From positions 1 through 6,946 of the forward strand of contig JAEZMI010000302.1 in assembly GCA_023414975.1 (NCBI GenBank): 6,946 bases of DNA, in the 5' to 3' direction. The first letter of the stretch is position 1. Each line of letters opens with the position of its first letter. Shown here one piece after another: positions 1-5,575 of this stretch. The stretch is from Pseudomonadota bacterium. Its GTDB lineage: Bacteria > Pseudomonadota > Alphaproteobacteria > Rhizobiales > Xanthobacteraceae. A program made the position numbers and the translations under genes. The notes under the pieces were generated by a model. That model was not told where the DNA came from, searched no databases, and saw nothing but the letters and a program-made list of their open reading frames with translations.

Positions 1-2
1 AC

Positions 3-107
3 CATGCCCCGCTCGCCGCGGCGGTCACGGGCTGCATCATCGGCCTCGGCCCGGAGGGTTACCCGGCCGCGGTCGAGGCGCTGATAAGGCATATCCGCGC
101 CCGCTGA
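3..107 (+). CDS. C-terminal end of an unrecognised protein (5' truncated)
   Basis: The only long-lived plus-strand reading of the first 107 bases is the frame starting at base 3. It gives 34 residues ending IRHIRAR and a TGA at 105-107. Nearly every codon in this frame ends in G or C, as in the clear genes downstream, which supports real coding. The visible part has a small-residue, hydrophobic stretch (AAAVTGCIIGLG) followed by a helix-like segment (PAAVEALIRHIRAR). I do not recognise the family: a TetR-type regulator C-terminus would be compatible, but nothing here proves it. The gene is cut by the window edge and is followed by 262 bases before the Ku start codon, so it is probably not in the same operon. 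Confidence 0.55.
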   Translation, partial: HAPLAAAVTGCIIGLGPEGYPAAVEALIRHIRAR

Positions 108-135
108 CGCACGGGCCACCCGCGCCGGGAGGACC

Positions 136-154
136 GCGGGGCGAGCGCGCCCGC
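136..154 (+). terminator. Possible GC hairpin after the upstream gene
   Basis: GCGGGGCG and CGCCCGC flank a 4-nt loop (AGCG) and can form a seven-pair stem with one bulged G, 29 bases after the stop of the upstream gene. There is no T-tract after it, so it is at best a weak or factor-assisted terminator. In sequence this rich in GC a stem of this size can occur by chance. Confidence 0.2.
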
Positions 155-170
155 AAGGCGGTGGCGGCCG

Positions 171-207
171 CTGCATGACACCCCCTGCATGGCAAAGCCC
201 CTGCATG
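171..207 (+). repeat. Three direct copies of CTGCATG upstream of ku1
   Basis: CTGCATG occurs at 171-177, 185-191 and 201-207, so starts are 14 and 16 bases apart. The second and third copies share the longer form CCCCTGCATG. The cluster ends 30 bases before the candidate -35 element of the ku1 promoter, a position that would suit an activator or repressor site. No known regulator is recognised from the motif. The repeats are exact but short. Confidence 0.5.
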
Positions 208-236
208 TCGCGCGCCTGCGTGGCAGACGCATACAT

Positions 237-262
237 GGAACGACTCCCGGCGGTGGCGCCTT
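237..262 (+). promoter_or_regulatory. Candidate EcfG-type general-stress promoter for ku1-ligD
   Basis: GGAAC (237-241), a 17-nt spacer and CCTT (259-262) match eight of nine positions of the alphaproteobacterial general-stress sigma factor consensus GGAAC-N16/17-CGTT. Transcription would start near 270. That is just upstream of the GGAGG at 282-286 that serves the leader ORF, giving a sensible short 5' leader. No convincing sigma70 promoter is visible in 108-369. Support is indirect: the ku2 gene has an exact match with the same spacer length. One mismatch sits at the second -10 base. Confidence 0.42.
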
Positions 263-283
263 AATGGTCAGCATCACCGCCGG
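247..283. repeat. 9-bp perfect inverted repeat across the ku1 promoter region
   Basis: CCGGCGGTG at 247-255 and CACCGCCGG at 275-283 are exact reverse complements separated by 19 bases. The pair brackets the candidate -10 element and the predicted transcription start. It could be an operator-like dyad or a cruciform-prone element. As an RNA hairpin it would be read only from a promoter further upstream, and it lacks a T-tract, so it is not a good terminator. Confidence 0.35.
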
Positions 284-292
284 AGGCCGGCC

Positions 293-373
293 ATGTTCAC
301 CGCTCGATTCTCCCCCGCTAAAGCCATCTCCCCCGCCCGTTGCCCCGGCGCGCGCCCCACGGTGCGTCCATGA
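293..373 (+). CDS. Short leader ORF (26 aa) overlapping the ku1 start
   Basis: An ATG at 293 follows a strong Shine-Dalgarno sequence, GGAGG at 282-286, with a 6-nt gap. It opens a 26-codon frame (MFTARFSPAK... to ...RPTVRP) whose TGA at 371-373 overlaps the ku1 ATG at 370-372 in an ATGA arrangement. The ku1 start itself lacks a good ribosome binding site, so ribosomes ending here could reinitiate on ku1 by translational coupling. The peptide is basic and proline-rich with no recognised domain, so any function probably lies in its translation. Alternatively the frame is fortuitous: many codons are rarer types (CGA, GCT, AAA), unlike the neighbouring genes. Confidence 0.42.
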   Translation: MFTARFSPAKAISPARCPGARPTVRP

Positions 374-1347
374 GCCCGCGCGCGACCTGGAAGGGGTTTC
401 TCAAACTCGACGAGCTGGTCTGCGGCGTCGGCCTCTACACGGCGGTGTCGTCCACCGAGCGCGTCAGCCTCAACATGGTCAACCGCAAGACCGGCCATCG
501 CCTGCGGCGCCGCTTCATCGACCCGGAAACGGAAGAGACGGTGGAGCGCGACGATCAGGTGAAGGGCTATGAGGTGGCCTCCGGCGAGTACATCGTGCTG
601 GAGCCGGAGGAAGTCGCCGAGGTCGTGCCGCAGGGCGACAAGACGCTCGCCATCGAAACCTTCCTGCCCTGCGCGCAGGTCGACGACCTCTATTTCGACA
701 AGCCCTATTATGTCCGCCCGGCCGACGAGGCCTCCGAGCCGACCTTCGCCGTCATCCGCGAAGGGCTGCGCCGGCGCAAGGTGGTGGCGCTCGCCAGCGC
801 CGTGCTGTTCCGCCGCCCGCGCACCGTGCTGATCCGCGCCTATGACGACGGCATCATCGCCACCATGCTGAACCATGATTACGAGGTGCGCTCGGCAGAG
901 GACGCCTTCGCCGACATCAAGGAGATCAAGATCGAGGGCGAAATGCTCGACCTTGCCCGGCACATCATCGCCACCAAGGCCGGCACCTTCCGGCCGGACA
1001 CCTTCCACGACGCCTATGAGGCTGCGCTTGCCGAGCTGGTGCGCGCCAAGATGGAGGGCCGCCCCATCAAGGCGCCGAAGGCCCCGCCCAAGGGCAAGGT
1101 GGTGGACCTCATGGAGGCACTGCGCCAGAGCGCGGGCATGGGCAAGGCAACTGGCAAGGCAACCGGCAAGGCGGGCGGAAGCGACGCGGCGGCGGAAGCC
1201 CCCGCCAAAAAGTCCACCCGGAAGACGGCAAAGACCGGCGGAAAGAGCGCCGCCAAGACCGCCCCCAAGACCGCCGCCAAGACCGCCGCCAAAACCGGCA
1301 CGGCCGCCCGGCGCCGTGCCGCCGCCACCACGCGCAAGGCGGGTTGA
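370..1347 (+). CDS. ku: Ku DNA end-binding protein (first paralogue), NHEJ
   Basis: Ku is a ring-shaped dimer that threads onto double-strand break ends and recruits LigD. The 325-residue product opens with the family signature WKGFLKL (residues 7-13). It continues with KGYEVASGEYIVLEPEE (65-81), IETFLP (95-100), FDKPYY (109-114) and FAVIREGL (126-133), the Ku core beta-barrel. The segment FRPDTFHDAYEAAL (207-220) and the C-terminal motif VVDLMEALRQS (244-254) match the conserved end of bacterial Ku. Residues 257-325 form a Lys/Ala/Thr-rich, histone-H1-like tail expected to bind DNA; such tails are known in some bacterial Ku proteins. The ATG at 370 is chosen because homologues start a few residues before WKG; an in-frame TTG at 340 would add ten unsupported residues. 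The N-terminus reads LDELVCGVGLYTA where many Ku proteins have LSFGLVSIPVKLYTA, so this is a divergent subtype. ligD follows after 6 bases. Confidence 0.95.
   Translation: MSPRATWKGFLKLDELVCGVGLYTAVSSTERVSLNMVNRKTGHRLRRRFIDPETEETVERDDQVKGYEVASGEYIVLEPEEVAEVVPQGDKTLAIETFLPCAQVDDLYFDKPYYVRPADEASEPTFAVIREGLRRRKVVALASAVLFRRPRTVLIRAYDDGIIATMLNHDYEVRSAEDAFADIKEIKIEGEMLDLARHIIATKAGTFRPDTFHDAYEAALAELVRAKMEGRPIKAPKAPPKGKVVDLMEALRQSAGMGKATGKATGKAGGSDAAAEAPAKKSTRKTAKTGGKSAAKTAPKTAAKTAAKTGTAARRRAAATTRKAG
1141..1176 (+). repeat. 12-nt tandem repeat in the ku1 tail (three units, GKAT)
   Basis: Three consecutive 12-nt units begin GGCAAGGC at 1141, 1153 and 1165. The first two differ by one base and encode GKAT twice; the third is diverged (GKAG). 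They open the low-complexity basic tail of Ku, directly after the conserved VVDLMEALRQS motif, and suggest growth by local duplication. Confidence 0.7.
1249..1296 (+). repeat. 12-nt tandem repeat in the ku1 tail (four units, AAKT)
   Basis: Four head-to-tail units of GCCGCCAAGACC start at 1249, 1261, 1273 and 1285. The second has CCC for the second GCC and the fourth has AAA for AAG. They encode AAKT, APKT, AAKT, AAKT, resembling histone H1 and HU-type DNA-binding tails. The near-identical codons point to recent slippage or unequal exchange, so the copy number may vary between strains. Confidence 0.8.
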
Positions 1348-1353
1348 CGCGCC

Positions 1354-4032
1354 ATGGCCCTCGACACCTACCGCGCCAAGCGCGACTTCTCCATCACCGC
1401 CGAACCGAAAGGCGAGAAGGGGGCCGGCAAAAAGCGGGCTGGCAACAGCACCCGCGAGAAGGCGCCGCAGGAAGGCCACGCCTATCTCATCCAGAAGCAC
1501 GCCGCCCGTCGCCTTCATTACGATTTGCGGCTCGAAATGGACGGTGTCCTCAAGAGCTGGGCGGTCACGCGCGGTCCCAGCCTGGTGCCGGGCGAAAAGC
1601 GCCTCGCCGTGCATGTGGAGGACCACCCGCTCGACTATGGCAGCTTCGAGGGCACGATCCCGAAAGGCCAGTATGGCGGCGGCACGGTGATGCTGTGGGA
1701 CACGGGAAGCTGGATTCCCAAGGGCGATCCGCGCAAGGGTTACAGGAAGGGCCATCTCGACTTCGAGCTGCGCGGCGAAAAACTCTCCGGTCACTGGCAT
1801 CTCGTGCGCATGCCGAAGCGGCGCGGCGAGAAGCAGGAAAGCTGGCTGCTCATCAAGGCCGAGGACGCCGTGGCCCGCACCGAGGACGCGCCGGACATTC
1901 TGGAAGAGGCCCCCGACTCGGTGAAGACCGGCCGCACGCTGGACGAGATCACTGAGGGCGCGTCGGCGCATGAGGACAGAAAGGGCGCCAACGGGGCGGG
2001 CAAGGCCGCACGGACCGCCGCACGGGCCGCCGCACAGGCCGCCGAAGGGGCCGCCACTGGGACCGCCAAAGGCACCACCACCCCGCAACCCGCTTCCAAA
2101 GCGCCCGCTTCCCGATCCCGCGCCGGAAAGGCGGGACCGGACCCGCTGCCGGATTTCGTGGAGCCGGAGCTGGCGACGCTGGTGGCGAAGGCGCCGGCGA
2201 GCGCGGGCTGGATTCACGAAATCAAGTTCGACGGCTACCGGCTCCAGGCGCGGATCGACCACGGCGCCGCCGGCAAGGGCCGCCTGCGCCTGCTCACCCG
2301 TTCCGGCCTCGACTGGACCGAACGCTTCGGCACCACCCTCGCCGACGCCCTGCTGGCGCTGCCGGCGACATCCGCGCTCATCGACGGCGAACTGGTGGTG
2401 GAAACGTCCTCCGGCGCCTCCCATTTCGCCGCGCTTCAGGAGGATCTGTCGGAGGGCCGCCACGACCGTTTCGTCTTCTACGCCTTTGACCTGCTGCATC
2501 TCGACGGCCGCGACCTCACGGGCGAGAAACTGCTCGCCCGCAAGGAGGCGCTGGCGACGCTGTTCAACGGGGCCGGAGGCCCGCTGCGCTACAGCGAGCA
2601 TTTCGAGGTGGATGGCGCCACCATGCTGCGCCATGCCTGCCGGCTCAGCCTCGAAGGGCTGGTGTCGAAGCGCGCGCAATCGACCTACCGTTCCGGGCGC
2701 GGCAAGGACTGGGTGAAGTCCAAATGCGCGCATCGGCAGGAATTCGTCATCGGCGGCTTCGTCGATTCCACCGCCACCCCGCACGCCATCGGCTCGCTGG
2801 TGCTGGGGGTGAACGAGGACGGCAAGCTGCGCCATGTCGGCCGCGTCGGCACCGGCTTCTCCCGGCGCGTGGCCACGGAGCTCTACCGCGACCTTTCCGC
2901 CATCGCCCGCGAGCGCAGCCCCTTCGCCGACAAGCTCACGGCGGAAGCCCGGCGCGGCGTCACCTTCGTCAAGCCGGAGTGTGTCGCCGAGGTCGAGTTC
3001 CGCGGCTGGACCGGCGATCACAATCTGCGCCACGCCGCCTTCCGCGGGCTGCGGGAGGACAAGCCGGCGCGCGAGATCGTCCGGGAGGAACCGGCGCGCG
3101 CGTCGTCGCACACATTGCACTCATCGTCCACCACACTGCACTCACCGGCCATTGGCAAAAATGCCGTGAAGCTCACCCATCCGGACCGCATCTACTGGCC
3201 GGAAGACGGCATCACCAAGCAGGGTCTGGCCGATTATTACGGCGAGGTGTGGCGTTTCATGGCGCCCCACATCGTCGCCCGCCCGCTCGCCCTGCTGCGC
3301 TGTCCTGATGGAATTTCAAAGGCTTGCTTCTTCCAGAAGCACAGCTGGCGCGGCATGAACAAGGCGATCCGGGTCGCGAAGGACACCGATGGCGAGGAAA
3401 TGCTCTTCATCGACGACCGCGACGGCCTCATGGCTCTGGTGCAAGCCGGCGCCCTGGAAATCCACCCCTGGGGCGCCCCCCTCGACAAGCTGGAAACCCC
3501 CGACACCCTCATCTTCGACCTAGACCCCGCCAACAACCTAGAGTGGGGTGATGTTGTGGCGGGCGCGCGGGAGGTGCGCGAAAGGCTTCAGGCGGACGGG
3601 CTCCCAAGCTTCGTAAAAACATCTGGTGGCAAAGGGTTACACGTTGTCGTCCCGCTCACGCCGAAGGCCGGCTGGGACGAGGTGAAGGGATACGCCAAGG
3701 GCATCGCCGCAACCATGGCGGGTGACAATCCCGACCGTTACATCGCCGTGGCCACCAAATCGAAGCGCGAGGGGCGCATCTTCGTCGACTATCTGCGCAA
3801 CGGCCGCGGCGCCACCGCCATCGCCCCATATTGCACGCGTGCACGCTCAGGCGCCGGCGTCGCCATGCCCATCGCCTGGGAGGAGCTCGACAGCCTCACG
3901 GGCGGGTCGCATTACACGCTGGAGAACGCCCCGACCCGGCTCGCCCATCTCGACCGCGACCCCTGGCAGGATTTCCGCGCCAGCGCCGCCCCGCTACCCT
4001 CCGCGCCCCGGCGCGGGCGTTCGCGTCGCTGA
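1354..4032 (+). CDS. ligD: ATP-dependent DNA ligase D (PE-LIG-POL), NHEJ
   Basis: LigD is the multifunctional end-processing and sealing enzyme of bacterial NHEJ; this one has 892 residues. The 3'-phosphoesterase domain comes first (about 1-197). Its candidate metal and catalytic residues are H49, H55, D57 and R59 in KHAARRLHYDLRLE, plus H91 and Y95 in EDHPLDYG. The adenylating ligase domain (about 265-460) has the nucleotidyl lysine K291 in EIKFDGYR, IDGELVV (343-349), FDLLHLDG (378-385), EGLVSKR (434-440) and WVKSK (453-457). An OB fold follows, to about 570. The primase-polymerase domain (about 605-870) carries the catalytic aspartates D722 and D724 in FDLDP, D812 in FVDYLRN, and KTSGGKGLHV (755-764). 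All three domains look intact. The order PE-LIG-POL is the Pseudomonas and rhizobial type, unlike mycobacterial POL-PE-LIG. A 12-nt-periodic Ala/Gly-rich linker joins PE to LIG. It lies 6 bases after ku1 with a GGCGGG-like ribosome site inside the ku1 end, so the two are co-transcribed. Confidence 0.97.
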   Translation: MALDTYRAKRDFSITAEPKGEKGAGKKRAGNSTREKAPQEGHAYLIQKHAARRLHYDLRLEMDGVLKSWAVTRGPSLVPGEKRLAVHVEDHPLDYGSFEGTIPKGQYGGGTVMLWDTGSWIPKGDPRKGYRKGHLDFELRGEKLSGHWHLVRMPKRRGEKQESWLLIKAEDAVARTEDAPDILEEAPDSVKTGRTLDEITEGASAHEDRKGANGAGKAARTAARAAAQAAEGAATGTAKGTTTPQPASKAPASRSRAGKAGPDPLPDFVEPELATLVAKAPASAGWIHEIKFDGYRLQARIDHGAAGKGRLRLLTRSGLDWTERFGTTLADALLALPATSALIDGELVVETSSGASHFAALQEDLSEGRHDRFVFYAFDLLHLDGRDLTGEKLLARKEALATLFNGAGGPLRYSEHFEVDGATMLRHACRLSLEGLVSKRAQSTYRSGRGKDWVKSKCAHRQEFVIGGFVDSTATPHAIGSLVLGVNEDGKLRHVGRVGTGFSRRVATELYRDLSAIARERSPFADKLTAEARRGVTFVKPECVAEVEFRGWTGDHNLRHAAFRGLREDKPAREIVREEPARASSHTLHSSSTTLHSPAIGKNAVKLTHPDRIYWPEDGITKQGLADYYGEVWRFMAPHIVARPLALLRCPDGISKACFFQKHSWRGMNKAIRVAKDTDGEEMLFIDDRDGLMALVQAGALEIHPWGAPLDKLETPDTLIFDLDPANNLEWGDVVAGAREVRERLQADGLPSFVKTSGGKGLHVVVPLTPKAGWDEVKGYAKGIAATMAGDNPDRYIAVATKSKREGRIFVDYLRNGRGATAIAPYCTRARSGAGVAMPIAWEELDSLTGGSHYTLENAPTRLAHLDRDPWQDFRASAAPLPSAPRRGRSRR
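2005..2064 (+). repeat. 12-nt tandem repeat in the LigD PE-LIG linker
   Basis: Five consecutive 12-nt units begin GCCGCACGG (2005, 2017), GCCGCACAG (2029), GCCGAAGGG (2041) and GCCACTGGG (2053). They encode AART, AARA, AAQA, AEGA and ATGT, residues 218-237. The first three are nearly identical and the last two are degraded. They form most of the flexible linker between the phosphoesterase and ligase domains. The period and the leading GCC codons resemble the repeats in the Ku tail upstream. Confidence 0.7.
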
Positions 4033-4043
4033 CGGGTAAGCCC

Positions 4044-4574
4044 ATGTCGGAACTGGATTTTCTCCGCCTAAAGCCTGCGGATGTCGAGGCATTGTTGCGT
4101 CTTTTGATGGCGGCGGCCTGCGGCATGCTCATCGGCATCAACCGCGATCTCCGCGGCAAACCGACGGGCATGCGCACGCTCGGCCTCGTCTGCATGGGCG
4201 CCGCGCTGATCGCACTGACCGCCGTGCGGGTGGAGGGCATGGCCGGCCACCCCGACGCGATGAGCCGCGTGGTTCAGGGCATCGTGCAGGGCGTGATGAC
4301 CGGCATAGGCTTTCTCGGCGCGGGCGTGGTGCTGCGCAACTACCGTCATCTGGAAATTCACGGCCTCACCACCGCCGCGACGGTCTGGGTCACGGCCGCG
4401 CTCGGCGTCGCCTGCGCCCTCGCCACCTGGCACCTCATCATCCTCGCTCTGGTGGTGACGCTGGTCTTGCTGGCGGTGGTGCTTCCGCTGGAACGGGCGC
4501 TGGAAGCAAAAGCAAACATCCAGCGGAAGAAGGGGGACCCGCCCCCGAACCGGGAGACGTCGGACCTGCAATAG
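4044..4574 (+). CDS. MgtC/SapB-family integral membrane protein (short form)
   Basis: This 176-residue protein has about five hydrophobic segments (roughly 15-32, 46-63, 80-98, 109-126 and 130-148). It shows the MgtC family marks GMRTLGLVCMGAAL (42-55), GIGFLGAGVVLRN (87-99) and GLTTAATVWVTAALG (107-121). MgtC-like proteins sit in the inner membrane and are linked to growth at low magnesium and to control of the F-type ATP synthase in Salmonella and Mycobacterium. The role of the short form is not settled. The C-terminal soluble domain of full-length MgtC is missing and replaced by a hydrophilic tail (KKGDPPPNRETSDLQ). The ATG at 4044, 11 bases after the ligD stop, gives the natural N-terminus; the frame stays open upstream but there overlaps ligD. 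The Shine-Dalgarno is weak (GGGTAAG). Co-transcription with ku1-ligD is likely from the spacing, but no functional link to repair is known to me. Confidence 0.9.
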   Translation: MSELDFLRLKPADVEALLRLLMAAACGMLIGINRDLRGKPTGMRTLGLVCMGAALIALTAVRVEGMAGHPDAMSRVVQGIVQGVMTGIGFLGAGVVLRNYRHLEIHGLTTAATVWVTAALGVACALATWHLIILALVVTLVLLAVVLPLERALEAKANIQRKKGDPPPNRETSDLQ

Positions 4575-4599
4575 CCCGCTCTCCCACACCATTCGCCAA

Positions 4600-5409
4600 C
4601 TATCTGCGCGGGCGGGAGGACTTCTCAGAGGCGAGGCTTTTCTTGAGCGCGTCCATGATGTTGACGACGTTGGTCGGCGCCTCCGGCTCCTCCTTGCCCC
4701 GGCGCGGCGCGGAGCGGCGACGGTTCTTTTTCTTTGAGGCGATCAGCGCCTTCAGGTTGTCCTGCAGCGGGTCATGGACGAGGCTGGCGTCCCAGTCGCG
4801 CGTGCGCTTGTCGATGAGCTTGGCGACGAGATCGACCAGCGGCGCCTCCGGCTGGGCGTCGATGTCGTCGAAATAGCCTTCGGGCGGGCGCACCTCCTCG
4901 GCGTAATGCAGCGTCCACAACACGATGCCCCGCCCGCGCGGCTCCAGCATCACCGGGCGCTCGCGCCGGTAGAGCACGAGGCGGGCGATGCCGACCGTTC
5001 CCGTCGCCGCCATGGCTTCGCGGATCACGGCGAAGGCCTCCTCGCCGACCGGATCGTCCGGCATCAGGAAATGCGGCTTGTCGTACCAGAGCCATTGCAC
5101 GCTGTCGGCCGGAACGAACGTCTCGATGTCGATGGTACGCGTGCTCTCCAGCGCCACGGCGGCGAGTTCCTCGTCATCGAGGATCACGAATTCGCCCGGC
5201 CCGCGCTCATAACCGCGCGCCTGATCGTCCTCATCAACCGGCTTGCCGGTCGCGTCATCGATATAGATGCCTTCGACCCGGTTGCCCGTGGCGCGGTTCA
5301 GCGTGTGAAAGCGCACCTTCTCGGACTCGGAGGTGGCGCTCATCATCGTCACCGGGCAGGTAACGAGCGAGAGTTTCAGATAGCCCTTCCAGAAACTGCG
5401 CTGCGCCAT
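4600..5409 (-). CDS. ku: Ku DNA end-binding protein (second, diverged paralogue), NHEJ
   Basis: The 269-residue product starts MAQRSFWKGYLKLSLVTCPV, the usual bacterial Ku N-terminus. It has ARGYERGPGEFVILDDEE (64-81), IDIETFVP (93-100), YDKPHF (109-114) and FAVIREAM (126-133) at the same positions as the first Ku. The dimer-arm region is more diverged: where the first Ku has FRPDTFHDAYEAAL, this one has DASLVHDPLQDNLKALI (207-223). A basic patch, SKKKNRRRSAPRR (225-237), precedes the conserved C-terminal motif NVVNIMDALKKSLA (247-260). There is no long Lys/Ala tail. The ATG at 5409-5407 is preceded by AAAGGG with a 7-nt gap. The gene converges on the MgtC-family gene with 25 bases between stops and is divergent from nadA. 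Two unlike Ku proteins next to one LigD could form a heterodimer, as described for some rhizobial Ku pairs; this is inference. Confidence 0.95.
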   Translation of the reverse strand: MAQRSFWKGYLKLSLVTCPVTMMSATSESEKVRFHTLNRATGNRVEGIYIDDATGKPVDEDDQARGYERGPGEFVILDDEELAAVALESTRTIDIETFVPADSVQWLWYDKPHFLMPDDPVGEEAFAVIREAMAATGTVGIARLVLYRRERPVMLEPRGRGIVLWTLHYAEEVRPPEGYFDDIDAQPEAPLVDLVAKLIDKRTRDWDASLVHDPLQDNLKALIASKKKNRRRSAPRRGKEEPEAPTNVVNIMDALKKSLASEKSSRPRR

Positions 5410-5444
5410 GAACCGGCCCTTTGACCCCGCCCTTCGCCGGGCTC

Positions 5445-5470
5445 AACGTACCGCGCGCCCCGGCGGTTCC
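5445..5470 (-). promoter_or_regulatory. EcfG-type general-stress promoter for ku2
   Basis: Read on the minus strand, GGAAC (5470-5466), a 17-nt spacer and CGTT (5448-5445) match every position of the alphaproteobacterial EcfG/RpoE2 consensus GGAAC-N16/17-CGTT. Transcription would start near 5438, giving a leader of about 28 bases that includes the AAAGGG ribosome site and the ku2 ATG at 5409. The match lies in the short ku2-nadA intergenic region, in the right orientation and at the right distance. Control of ku genes by RpoE2 is known in Sinorhizobium meliloti, from memory. Confidence 0.68.
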
Positions 5471-5501
5471 TCATCACGCGCGCGGCCAATGTGACAAGCA
5501 G

Positions 5502-5531
5502 TTGACAGCCCCTTATGCTCAGTCCTAGCAT
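5502..5531 (+). promoter_or_regulatory. Candidate sigma70-type promoter for nadA-nadB
   Basis: A perfect -35 hexamer TTGACA (5502-5507) is followed after 18 bases by TAGCAT (5526-5531), four of six matches to TATAAT. Transcription would begin near 5539, leaving a leader of about 70 bases before the nadA ATG. The -10 lies inside the first palindromic operator, as expected for repression. A competing downstream -10, TATACT (5577-5582), lies inside the second operator but has no good -35 at normal distance. Confidence 0.55.
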
Positions 5532-5533
5532 AA
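5513..5533. promoter_or_regulatory. Palindromic operator 1 upstream of nadA (NAD regulator candidate)
   Basis: TTATGCTC, a 5-base centre and TAGCATAA form a 21-bp dyad; a flanking C and G extend the symmetry to 5512-5534. It overlaps the spacer and -10 of the candidate nadA promoter. The same half-site recurs at 5576-5596, so this is a recognition sequence for one dimeric regulator. Candidates are the NrtR/NadQ-type repressors reported for alphaproteobacterial nad genes; assigning this motif to NadQ is from memory and unproven. Confidence 0.65.
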
Positions 5534-5542
5534 GCCCATCTG

Positions 5543-5567
5543 CCGGGCGGTTGGCCCGGTCTTCTTT
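5543..5567 (+). terminator. Attenuator-like hairpin in the nadA leader
   Basis: CCGGGC (5543-5548) and GCCCGG (5554-5559) flank a 5-nt loop, GGTTG. They form a six-pair GC stem (seven with a G-T wobble at 5542/5560), followed by the pyrimidine run TCTTCTTT. This resembles an intrinsic terminator inside the nadA leader, between the two operators. TTGGCCC is repeated at 5551-5557 and 5566-5572, so the GGGC of the left arm could pair with either copy. No leader peptide or riboswitch fold is recognised. If transcription begins at the downstream -10, the hairpin is not transcribed into the mRNA. Confidence 0.33.
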
Positions 5568-5575
5568 GGCCCTAG

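Noticed and set aside
340..369. Upstream TTG start for ku1 adding ten residues
   Set aside because: The added residues (MPRRAPHGAS) do not resemble Ku, no ribosome site precedes the TTG, and the ATG at 370 places WKG at the usual distance.
274..3120. A 948-codon open frame on the minus strand across ku1 and ligD
   Set aside because: It is antisense to two proteins with full family motifs. Its translation is rich in Gly, Arg and Ala with no domain, and GC-rich genes commonly leave long open antisense frames.
3831..4043. N-terminal extension of the MgtC-family protein by 71 residues
   Set aside because: The extension is an Arg/Pro/His-rich translation of the ligD 3' end in another frame. It would put a long charged segment before the first membrane helix, and the family starts near the ATG at 4044.
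4574..4613. GCCCGC/GCGGGC pair between the convergent MgtC-family and ku2 genes as a bidirectional terminator
   Set aside because: The loop is 28 bases, the stem six pairs, there is no T-tract in either direction, and the right arm lies inside the ku2 coding end.
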